Source: JADHLJ01 sp038118725 (GTDB taxonomy: Bacteria > Pseudomonadota > Alphaproteobacteria > Thalassobaculales > Thalassobaculaceae). From it: a stretch of 20,308 nt of DNA. A model generated the notes under the pieces. The model worked only from the letters and a program-made list of their open reading frames with translations. It was not told the DNA's origin and did not search any database. Positions within the stretch are counted from its first letter, which is position 1, and each line of letters opens with the position of its first letter. The DNA lies in the NCBI GenBank assembly GCA_038118725.1, contig JAYOIK010000085.1, positions 1-20,308 on the forward strand, read 5' to 3'. A program made the translations under genes and the position numbers. Below are positions 14,401 to 20,308 of this stretch, one piece after another.

Positions 14401-15705
14401 CTAACCCAGAACCGAGAATGTGCTATCCGGATTGATCTCTCGCAGCCGAGAGAAGGTCGCGGTATCGATGGTGCGGTCGACATATTCCAGCTTGTACTGA
14501 AACGGCGCGGCGTCGTGGTCGTTGCCGGCTTCGCAATAGTCGATGAGCTGGGCCATCATCCGGCCGGCGCAGGGGGCGTTCTTGAACTGATTACCGCTGG
14601 TGCCGATCGCCATGTAGAAGCCGTCGACCCGTGAGCGGTCATAGATCGGAATCCAGTCATCCGAGACATCGTAGAGATCGACAACGCCGCGAGGCCGAGG
14701 CGAGACCTCCAGCGTCGGCGCGCGCTGGGCATAGCGGTAGGCCTGGGCCAGCGCCTGGTCCGTGAGGTCGCGATTGTAGTCGTCGGGATGCACGACTTCG
14801 CGCGGATCGCAGGCCGGGTCCTCGCTTCCCACCAGAATGTGGTTGCCGGTTTCCGGGCGGATATAACAGCCGATATCATTGTCCGAGACCACCATGCCGT
14901 CGCGTTCGAAATCGACCCCGGTGGGCGCGGGGACATGCACCACCTCTTGGCGGACCGGCGTGGTTGAAATCTTCATGTCCGCGTCCGCGCCGACCATCTG
15001 GTTCACCAGGGTCGAGTGTGGTCCCGAGACATTGACGACGATCGGTGCATCGATCCTTGTGCCGTCGTCCAGCACGACGCCGGTGACGCGGTTGTTCTCG
15101 GTCGGAATTTCGTCGACGCGACGATTGAACAGGAAGGTTCCGCCGGCGGCCTCGGCGGCGCGCTGGAGATTGTGGGTGGAGAGCTGGGGGTCGCTGATAT
15201 AGCCGGCGGTCGGGAAAAACACGCCGCCGGGAAGCTCGCCGCCCGAGGGCTGGCCGAAGGCCGGGTCGTTCATCGCCTTCGGTGGCGAGAATCTTTGCAT
15301 GCGATACATCGGCAGCTTCTCGGTAACGGTCTTCGCGTCCCAATGCTCATGCGGGATGCCGAGCGCTTCGACATGCCCCATGACATTGGCGAGGTGCTTG
15401 TTTTCCTCGGTTTTCATGACCAGACAGCCGCAGTCCTGGAACTTCGCGAGGCCAAGCTCGTCCTCGACGCCGATATGCTCGGCCCATTTCTTCCAGTAGT
15501 AATAGCCGTCATAGGCCAGCGCCGTTCCGTCGAGGGTCGAATAGTGAACCCTTATGATCGCGCAGGAATTGCTGGTCGGCCCGTACCCGGCGGCCGGAAG
15601 CTTGTCGATATTCAGGGTCCGCCGCCCGGCCCGCGCGAGTTCCAGCCCGATCGCCGCGCCGATGACGCCGGCGCCGATGATGATCGCGTCATAACTCTTG
15701 GTCAT
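14401..15705 (-). CDS. DAO-family FAD-dependent oxidoreductase (sarcosine/dimethylglycine oxidase-like beta subunit type)
   Basis: A 434-residue flavoprotein with an N-terminal FAD Rossmann motif, DAIIIGAGVIGAAIGLELAR (GxGxxG at 11-16). The C-terminal part has the VDGFYMAIGTSGNQFKNAPC block, which closes the flavin site in DAO-family amine oxidases. The middle contains PTAGYISDPQLSTHNLQRAA, the usual region before the substrate domain. Such enzymes oxidise secondary or tertiary amines such as sarcosine, dimethylglycine or glycine betaine derivatives, or D-amino acids. The ATG at 15705 has GGGAGG upstream; an in-frame extension to 15765 is rejected. It is divergent from the GFA gene at 15849, and the shared region carries a TGTACA inverted repeat. 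Substrate unresolved. Confidence 0.9.
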   Translation of the reverse strand: MTKSYDAIIIGAGVIGAAIGLELARAGRRTLNIDKLPAAGYGPTSNSCAIIRVHYSTLDGTALAYDGYYYWKKWAEHIGVEDELGLAKFQDCGCLVMKTEENKHLANVMGHVEALGIPHEHWDAKTVTEKLPMYRMQRFSPPKAMNDPAFGQPSGGELPGGVFFPTAGYISDPQLSTHNLQRAAEAAGGTFLFNRRVDEIPTENNRVTGVVLDDGTRIDAPIVVNVSGPHSTLVNQMVGADADMKISTTPVRQEVVHVPAPTGVDFERDGMVVSDNDIGCYIRPETGNHILVGSEDPACDPREVVHPDDYNRDLTDQALAQAYRYAQRAPTLEVSPRPRGVVDLYDVSDDWIPIYDRSRVDGFYMAIGTSGNQFKNAPCAGRMMAQLIDYCEAGNDHDAAPFQYKLEYVDRTIDTATFSRLREINPDSTFSVLG

Positions 15706-15785
15706 GTTTCCCTCCCGCTTGGCTCGCCGGCCATCGCCGCGCGCCTCGAACAATGCCAAAATCATCCAGTGGTCGCCAAGGAATT

Positions 15786-15823
15786 TGTACAGGTGTGTAC
15801 AGGGATTGACGTTATGCTTATAC
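15786..15823. promoter_or_regulatory. Candidate operator TGTACA-GGTG-TGTACA with promoter-like sequence
   Basis: TGTACA occurs at 15786-15791 and 15796-15801, spaced so their centres are 10 bp apart, one helical turn; together they form an inverted repeat. Downstream is TTATAC (15818-15823), a fair -10 box for the GFA gene starting at 15849, which would place the palindrome over the -35 region. The site sits between divergent genes, the usual place for a repressor or activator site. The cognate regulator is unknown. Confidence 0.5.
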
Positions 15824-15848
15824 GCGACACGAACGAGGAGGGACTGGG

Positions 15849-16244
15849 ATGACGGAGCGACGCGCGGGAAGCTGCCTTTGCGGCGAGGTAACCTACACGC
15901 TGAACGGGCCGCTCCGGCCGGTGATCGTCTGTCACTGCACGCAATGCCGCAAAATGTCCGGGCATTTCATCGGCGCGACTCAATCCTTGGCCTCGGACAT
16001 GGAGATCGCGGGAGAGAGTTTGAAATGGTTTCGGTCGTCCGACGCCGCCGAGCGTGGTTTCTGTGGCAATTGCGGTTCCACCCTGTTCTGGCGGCGTTAC
16101 GGCAACCCACATATCTCGATCTTCGCCGGGTCTCTGGACGGTGAGACCGGATTGCGCGTGGCGGGCCAGATCCATGTGGAGGCCAAGGGCGACTATTACG
16201 ATCTCCCCGACCTGCCGGTGCTGGATCAGGGGGAGTTGAAATGA
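15849..16244 (+). CDS. GFA/CENP-V-domain zinc protein (second)
   Basis: A 131-residue Gfa-like protein. Zinc ligands: C9-L-C11 in GSCLCGEV, C28-H-C30-T-Q-C33 (CHCTQCRKMSG), and C72-G-N-C75 (FCGNCGSTLFW). The CHCxxCRK and CGxCGS signatures are closer to the classical family pattern than in the copy at 3512-3940, so the two are diverged paralogues, not a recent duplication. AGGAGGG lies about 9 nt before ATG 15849. It is divergent from the DAO-family flavoprotein gene, whose N-demethylation-type chemistry could release formaldehyde; a link to formaldehyde or glutathione adducts is inference. Confidence 0.92.
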   Translation: MTERRAGSCLCGEVTYTLNGPLRPVIVCHCTQCRKMSGHFIGATQSLASDMEIAGESLKWFRSSDAAERGFCGNCGSTLFWRRYGNPHISIFAGSLDGETGLRVAGQIHVEAKGDYYDLPDLPVLDQGELK

Positions 16245-16267
16245 CGTTCAAGCACTTTTTCCGTCAT

Positions 16268-16298
16268 CCCGCCCCCCCTTTTTCACGAGGGCGGGCGG
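16268..16298 (+). terminator. Possible hairpin after the second GFA gene
   Basis: CCCGCCC (16268-16274) can pair with GGGCGGG (16289-16295) around a 14-nt loop that contains the T run. It lies 24 bp after the GFA stop, where a terminator would be expected, but there is no T tract after the stem. Intrinsic termination is therefore doubtful. Confidence 0.3.
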
Positions 16299-16318
16299 CG
16301 AAATGGCGGCTATAACTT

Positions 16319-17011
16319 GTGATTGATCATATCGCCGTCGCGTTATGCCGCGGCGCCAGGAGGAGACCCACGATCGCCACGCAACTGAATGACGGCGGCG
16401 CCTATCCGCACACCAAGGCCACCCGCGAGGATTGGCTGAGGGTCGCGCTCGACACCTTGATCAGCGATGGTGTCGAACAGGTCAAGGTGATGCCGCTGGC
16501 GGTCAAGCTCTCGGTCTCGCGGTCGAGCTTCTATTGGTATTTTAAATCCCGCCAGGATCTGCTGACGGCCTTGCTCGACATCTGGCGCGACACCAACACC
16601 AAGGCCATTGTCGACCAGTCCGCGCTCGCCTCGCGCACCATCGGCGAGGGGGTGTTCAATATCTTCCAATGCTGGGTGGACGAAAGGCTGTTCGATCCGC
16701 GCCTCGACTTCGCGGTGCGCGAATGGGCGCGGCGGTCCGGCCCGGTGCGCCGGGTCGTGGATATGGCGGACGAGGAGCGCGTGGCGGCAATCAAGGCCCT
16801 GTTCCTGCGCCACGGTTATGAGGATACCGACGCCTTTGTGCGGGCGCGGGTGCTGTATTTCATGCAGATCGGTTACTACGCCCTGGAGCTGAACGAGAGC
16901 CTGGAATACCGGGCCCGCTACTCCGCCGCCTATGTCCGGAGTTTCACCGGGGTGGAACCGGAAGAGAGGGACGCGGCGCGGTTTTTGAAGCACTTCAACG
17001 CCAGAGGGTGA
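16319..17011 (+). CDS. TetR-family transcriptional regulator
   Basis: About 210-230 residues, the normal TetR size. The N-terminal helix-turn-helix reads DWLRVALDTLISDGVEQVKV, then LAVKLSVSRSSFYWYFKSRQ, the typical TetR DNA-binding signature; the rest is a helical ligand and dimer domain. The start is problematic. The only standard start after the upstream in-frame stop is GTG 16319, with no good ribosome-binding site. A strong AGGAGGAG (16358-16365) instead sits 7 nt before an ATC codon at 16373, from which family-like sequence begins. Its 3' end is tightly coupled to the DUF1194 gene. It may regulate that gene or the amine-oxidation genes to its left; the effector is unknown. Confidence 0.88.
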   Translation: MIDHIAVALCRGARRRPTIATQLNDGGAYPHTKATREDWLRVALDTLISDGVEQVKVMPLAVKLSVSRSSFYWYFKSRQDLLTALLDIWRDTNTKAIVDQSALASRTIGEGVFNIFQCWVDERLFDPRLDFAVREWARRSGPVRRVVDMADEERVAAIKALFLRHGYEDTDAFVRARVLYFMQIGYYALELNESLEYRARYSAAYVRSFTGVEPEERDAARFLKHFNARG

Positions 17012-17016
17012 CAGCC

Positions 17017-17748
17017 ATGAAGGCGTTCGGTCCTTGGGTCGCGATGTGGCTGGTCGCGGCGGTTTTCGCGCAAGTCTCCAACCCCGCCATCGCCTCCGAG
17101 CCCCTCGACCTTCAGCTCGTCCTCGCCGTTGACGCTTCCGGGAGTGTCGATGAGCGCGAGTACCGGCTTCAATTGGACGGGATTGCCCAGGCGTTTCGCG
17201 ATCCCGAGGTGATCGAGGCGATCGGAGACGGTCCCCGCGGCAAGATCGCGGTCTCGCTACTGGTTTGGGCGGAGTCGCGGCGACCGAAGGCGCGAACGCC
17301 CTGGCGGACCATTTCCTCGGCGGCCGACGCTCACGCTTTCGCCGATCTGACCCGTGGTTTCGGGCGGCCGGTGGGCGGCGGCACGGGGATCGGCAAAGTG
17401 ATGTTCACCGCCGTTCGGATGCTCGAGACAAGCGGTCTCGAAAGCACGCGCCGCGTCATCGATGTCTCCGGTGATGGACGCGAGACCACCTTTCGGGAAT
17501 GGAGCGTTCCGCCGGATCAGGCGCGGCACGCGGCGATTGATCGAAACATCACCATCAATGGTCTGGCGATCACCGCCGAGGACAGGGAACTGGCCGGCTA
17601 CTATGAAACCCAGGTCATCGCCGGACCAGGCGCCTTCGTGATGACGGCGGCCTCGATCGAGGATTTCGCCAGGGTCATGCGGGTCAAGCTTTTGCGCGAG
17701 ATCAGGGGCGATCTGATCATCGGCGCCGTGGACAAGGCTACCAATTGA
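17017..17748 (+). CDS. DUF1194 protein, secreted von Willebrand factor A-like
   Basis: A 243-residue protein of the DUF1194 family. A signal peptide is clear: a hydrophobic core at residues 5-19, then NPAIA-S, with likely cleavage after Ala26. The mature part opens with LQLVLAVDASGSVDEREY (DxSxS, a MIDAS-type metal site), followed by GGGTGIGKVM and RRVIDVSGDGRE, matching later vWA metal-site loops. It is presumably periplasmic; the role is unknown. ATG 17017 is preceded by GAGGGTG with good spacing; a GTG at 17008 overlapping the tetR stop is less likely because it would prefix the signal peptide. It lies 5 bp after tetR, so the two are probably co-transcribed. Confidence 0.9.
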   Translation: MKAFGPWVAMWLVAAVFAQVSNPAIASEPLDLQLVLAVDASGSVDEREYRLQLDGIAQAFRDPEVIEAIGDGPRGKIAVSLLVWAESRRPKARTPWRTISSAADAHAFADLTRGFGRPVGGGTGIGKVMFTAVRMLETSGLESTRRVIDVSGDGRETTFREWSVPPDQARHAAIDRNITINGLAITAEDRELAGYYETQVIAGPGAFVMTAASIEDFARVMRVKLLREIRGDLIIGAVDKATN

Positions 17749-17754
17749 ATTTTT

Positions 17755-17890
17755 ATGCCCCACGGTCGAGCACTTCTGGCTGGACGTGAAGTCGAGGATC
17801 GCGCGTCCATTCGGGTCTCCGATCCAGGAGCCACGGGCCCGGACCACGATATCGGGAAAGACGTCGGACGTGTGGCGGATGAGATGGTTG
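17755..17890 (-). pseudogene. Relic: N-terminal fragment of a class III (PLP) aminotransferase
   Basis: Reading minus, the segment NHLIRHTSDVFPDIVVRARG continues into [20 protein letters not shown] and STVGH. It resembles the N-terminus of class III aminotransferases such as 2,2-dialkylglycine decarboxylase ([30 protein letters not shown]). After GH the similarity stops and the frame runs antisense into the DUF1194 gene, so only about 45 residues survive, with none of the catalytic region. It probably records a deletion that brought the DUF1194 gene next to the PhyH gene. Recognised by eye from one motif-rich stretch. Confidence 0.72.
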
Positions 17891-17970
17891 CCGGGCGCGG
17901 ATTTGCTCGATCTGTTTGAAGTTACAGCGGATTCACTCAATCTCGTGTGGAGAATACTGTCCACACCCGA

Positions 17971-18924
17971 TCAAGATCCTCTGTAGCCCGCTTGGTCGGA
18001 GACGGCGATCCGGTTGACATAGGCGAGATACTCCCTGTCGAGCGCGTCACGATAGCGCGCGTCGCAGGCCTCCGCGAGCCCTGGCATCGGCACCGGGCGC
18101 GCCGGCTCCTTCAGCATCGGTAGCAGCGCGTAGGTCGCCTGAAACACCAACCGGTCCGCCTGCTCTGGTAGCAGGCCCTTGTGAATTCCCGAGGTGTCGA
18201 CGAGGAACGCCTCGCCCGCCCGCCCGGTCAACGTCTCGATCCGGTCGCGACCGAAGAATTCCTCCACGTCCTGATCGTTCTTTCTGACCGCGTTGATCAT
18301 GGCCAGAAAGCGTTCGGCATTGTCCGGGTCCGCCCGCTTGGCGTGCTCCAGGCGGCGCATCCAGTCCGCGACATTCGCCGAGCCACGGACATAGACGTGC
18401 GGTCCATGGGTTTCGTCGACATCGGTCAGATAGATAAACAGCTTCACGAACCGGAAGCAATTTCGGTCGTAGTGGAACAGTTGCGCCTCGCGCGCCGCCG
18501 AGCGGCCGGCGAAGGACCACCAGGCGGTATAATACTGCACCGTCGGCGGCGCTCCGAGAAACGCCTCCACACCGGCCAAGATGCTCGGATGGTTGGCGGC
18601 GACCAGGAGCTCCTCGCACGCCGAGAGTCCCGCCCGCTCGTCGACCGTTCCAACGTTCACGGAACCGAGAGCCTCGTCACGCGCGAAAGTCCGGTTCCCC
18701 GTGGCCGCATCGGATAGCGGCGCCTTGTCCATGACCGCGCGGGCGCGTGCCACGGCGTCGCCATCCAAAAGCGCGCCGAGTCGGCAGACACCTTCGTCCC
18801 GTAGCTCGACCGCGATGGCCTCGCGGATTTCCGGCTTGGACGGTTCGGGCGAACGCAAGCGACAGGTCTCGCGAACAGTCTTGGCGATGACATCGGCCAT
18901 CGCGCCGCGGTTCTGGAGCCCCAT
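17971..18924 (-). CDS. Phytanoyl-CoA dioxygenase (PhyH) family protein
   Basis: A 317-residue Fe(II)/2-oxoglutarate oxygenase. Iron ligands can be placed: H151 and D153 in LFHYDRNCFRF, and H248 in DTSGIHKGLLPEQADRLVFQ, with R258 ten residues later as the 2-oxoglutarate salt-bridge residue, the family spacing. YLTDVDETHGPHVYVRGS between them is the usual PhyH core. Bacterial members hydroxylate fatty acyl-CoAs, ectoine, secondary metabolites or sugars; the substrate is unknown. Two starts are possible, ATG 18924 or ATG 18900, neither with a strong ribosome-binding site. It lies downstream of the putative glycosyltransferase on the same strand (140-bp gap) and could decorate a glycan or lipid (weak inference). 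Confidence 0.87.
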   Translation of the reverse strand: MGLQNRGAMADVIAKTVRETCRLRSPEPSKPEIREAIAVELRDEGVCRLGALLDGDAVARARAVMDKAPLSDAATGNRTFARDEALGSVNVGTVDERAGLSACEELLVAANHPSILAGVEAFLGAPPTVQYYTAWWSFAGRSAAREAQLFHYDRNCFRFVKLFIYLTDVDETHGPHVYVRGSANVADWMRRLEHAKRADPDNAERFLAMINAVRKNDQDVEEFFGRDRIETLTGRAGEAFLVDTSGIHKGLLPEQADRLVFQATYALLPMLKEPARPVPMPGLAEACDARYRDALDREYLAYVNRIAVSDQAGYRGS

Positions 18925-19064
18925 TCCATAGCGGAGTTGCCGCAGCAGGGTGCGGTACCATCCCGCGTCGTCCTACCCGAGTGGAGTGTCATCATAGCGT
19001 CCGCTTGGCATCGAAACTCCAACAAACCATGGCTGTGACGGCCACCGAGCCTCCAGCTTGTCAC

Positions 19065-20204
19065 CTAACCCAGATCCAGGAAGCGCGGCGTCAGCTTGCC
19101 GGATGGCGGGAAGCCGATCCGGTTTGGTCGGCTTGTAGGCGTTGCGGCCGGTTCACGCCATCCCGTAACACCATCCGTCTCAATATAGATTTGCTGGATC
19201 GCTCGTTTCATCTCGTCTGTCGTTGATTTCTGAATCTCGATTGCTATTCCGTCGCGCAATACACTTGTGATCTTGGCGCTCTGCATCCAGCCGGAGCGGA
19301 AGTATTCCTCCTGACGCAACACCACGCCGTTTGGAAGTTTGAGTTTGGGTGTCAACATGATGTCGTGATCGATGAACGCGTACCAGTCCATCGTGTCGAG
19401 TTGCGCGGCGGGGATCAAGAACGCATGCGCCATGGCGAGAGCGCCGGAAGGCGAACCGGCGAAGAAGCGTGCGTTCGCCATGGCATGGGCTTGAAGGTTC
19501 CAGGAGTGCTCCACCTCGGCCAGGTCGATCAACCCTTCGCGTGGTGCTGGACGGTGCATTTCCGGATGACCGAGTAACACCACCTGCCCGCCGAGCGCAT
19601 CGATCACGAAGTCCACGAGCGGATGGAATCCGCGCGGATCGGCATCGCGTGGATTGCTGACTCTCTTGAACTCGTAGCTCGGTTCGCGCCAATGCATGGT
19701 CGCGAACCATCGATCGGGCTTCAAGCCGAGGGACTGTAGCCGCGCGTCGAGGCCGGGGCTGAGTTCCGCTGGCACTCGGAGCGCGCATCTCGGTAGATCA
19801 GCAACGTGGGCGGTAGACAGGAGAGCAGATGTAAGGATCAGGTCGTGGTAGTTCTTTTCCGTCCAATCCAACTTCTGAATGCCACTCGCCACGGCTAGAA
19901 GAGGAATGTCCCCCCAGCTGCCGTTGACCGTGAGGACTTGATGCTCAAACGGGTAGAATGCAACGATATCGCGCGTATATGGTCGGCTGGCATCCACGAG
20001 AAAATTGCAGAAACTATGATCGAACGCAGCCGCGTATCGCGCGGCCACCGCTGTAAAATTGAACATATTCCCGAAACTTTGAGTCATCATTGGCGCGAGC
20101 ATCTTAAGTGGACGTTCGCGGCGCGATCCAATCTCAGTCAGAAAAGCACCGTAGTTATTACTTAGGAAACTATTTTTCGTTAAATAAAAATCATGCTCGC
20201 TCAT
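19065..20204 (-). CDS. Putative glycosyltransferase, TIGR04372-like
   Basis: A 379-residue protein with no signal peptide or obvious membrane helix. WFATMHWREPSYEFKRVSNP, followed by GFHPLVDFVIDALGGQVVLLGHPEM, resembles the TIGR04372 glycosyltransferase core, where an HxRE-type motif and a GGxVxxxG segment occur in this order; recognition is by memory and moderate. Further on, ARFFAGSPSGALAMAHAFLIP resembles the nucleotide-sugar site of GT-B enzymes (a serine-rich turn, then a helix). Base composition falls toward the start of the gene (20.0-20.3 kb is AT-rich for this window), suggesting a different origin, as is common for surface-polysaccharide genes. No other glycan gene is visible in the window. 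ATG 20204 has only a weak GGGGTAAT upstream. Confidence 0.6.
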   Translation of the reverse strand: MSEHDFYLTKNSFLSNNYGAFLTEIGSRRERPLKMLAPMMTQSFGNMFNFTAVAARYAAAFDHSFCNFLVDASRPYTRDIVAFYPFEHQVLTVNGSWGDIPLLAVASGIQKLDWTEKNYHDLILTSALLSTAHVADLPRCALRVPAELSPGLDARLQSLGLKPDRWFATMHWREPSYEFKRVSNPRDADPRGFHPLVDFVIDALGGQVVLLGHPEMHRPAPREGLIDLAEVEHSWNLQAHAMANARFFAGSPSGALAMAHAFLIPAAQLDTMDWYAFIDHDIMLTPKLKLPNGVVLRQEEYFRSGWMQSAKITSVLRDGIAIEIQKSTTDEMKRAIQQIYIETDGVTGWREPAATPTSRPNRIGFPPSGKLTPRFLDLG

Positions 20205-20308
20205 CGCAATTTATTACCCCGCCACATTGTGTGACGGCTCATAACATACAAAGCCTCACTAGTGTCCGGTTAACCGAACCGTGTGAGCTCCGAAAGGCAG
20301 GATTTTTG
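20205..20308. other. Right-edge AT-rich sequence
   Basis: 104 bp upstream of the putative glycosyltransferase gene, AT-richer than the rest. It should hold that gene's promoter on the minus strand. TCCGGTTAACCGAAC (about 20265-20279) contains the short palindrome CGGTTAACCG, of unknown meaning. No gene is seen. Confidence 0.3.

Noticed and set aside
15016..15852. Plus-strand open frame of 278 codons opposite the DAO-family gene
   Set aside because: Shadow of the flavoprotein gene; no recognisable domain, and it runs into the TGTACA promoter region.

Overview
The window is GC-rich DNA with dense genes, tight start/stop overlaps and frequent GTG starts. It reads as a free-living alphaproteobacterium, possibly of the Rhodospirillales/Kiloniellales type; the lineage is inferred from protein style only. 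The central block (about 3.97-12.72 kb) is a compact selenocysteine (Sec) locus: selA and selB (ATGA overlap), a tRNA-Sec gene (selC), a Gfo/Idh-type oxidoreductase on the minus strand, a selenoprotein of the glycine/D-proline reductase B (GrdB/PrdB) superfamily, and selD fused to an NADH-dehydrogenase-like flavoprotein.

The main result is that the selenoprotein is one gene, 9316-10515, read through an in-frame TGA at 9775-9777 (Sec154, motif U-P-F-C). A conventional gene caller would report two truncated ORFs. Its first ~235 residues resemble PrdB, but it carries a C-terminal extension of about 165 residues, and no pyruvoyl partner subunit (PrdA/GrdE type) is present. The locus therefore encodes the enzymes that make Sec (selD, selA), deliver it (selB, selC) and one user of it. 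The paradox is that the N-terminal flavin domain of the selD fusion is broken by an amber codon and a -1 frameshift, while its kinase half is intact.

Left flank (0.1-3.9 kb): a DapA-family lyase/synthase on the minus strand, then a plus-strand run of an FAD monooxygenase, an EamA-type exporter and a GFA-domain zinc protein leading straight into selA. Right flank (13.4-20.2 kb): a TauD-type dioxygenase and a DAO-family flavoprotein on the minus strand, a second GFA protein behind a TGTACA inverted repeat, a TetR regulator, a DUF1194 secreted vWA-like protein, a relic of a class III aminotransferase, a PhyH-family dioxygenase, and a TIGR04372-like putative glycosyltransferase. The flanks look catabolic (amines, amino acids, aromatic or sulfonate-like compounds), but no substrate can be fixed.

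Intergenic DNA is colonised by a family of ~100-110 bp palindromic repeats resembling REP doublets (REPINs). They occur at the left edge, as a near-identical pair just upstream of selC, and as a cluster at 12.86-13.35 kb next to selD. They bracket the Sec locus.
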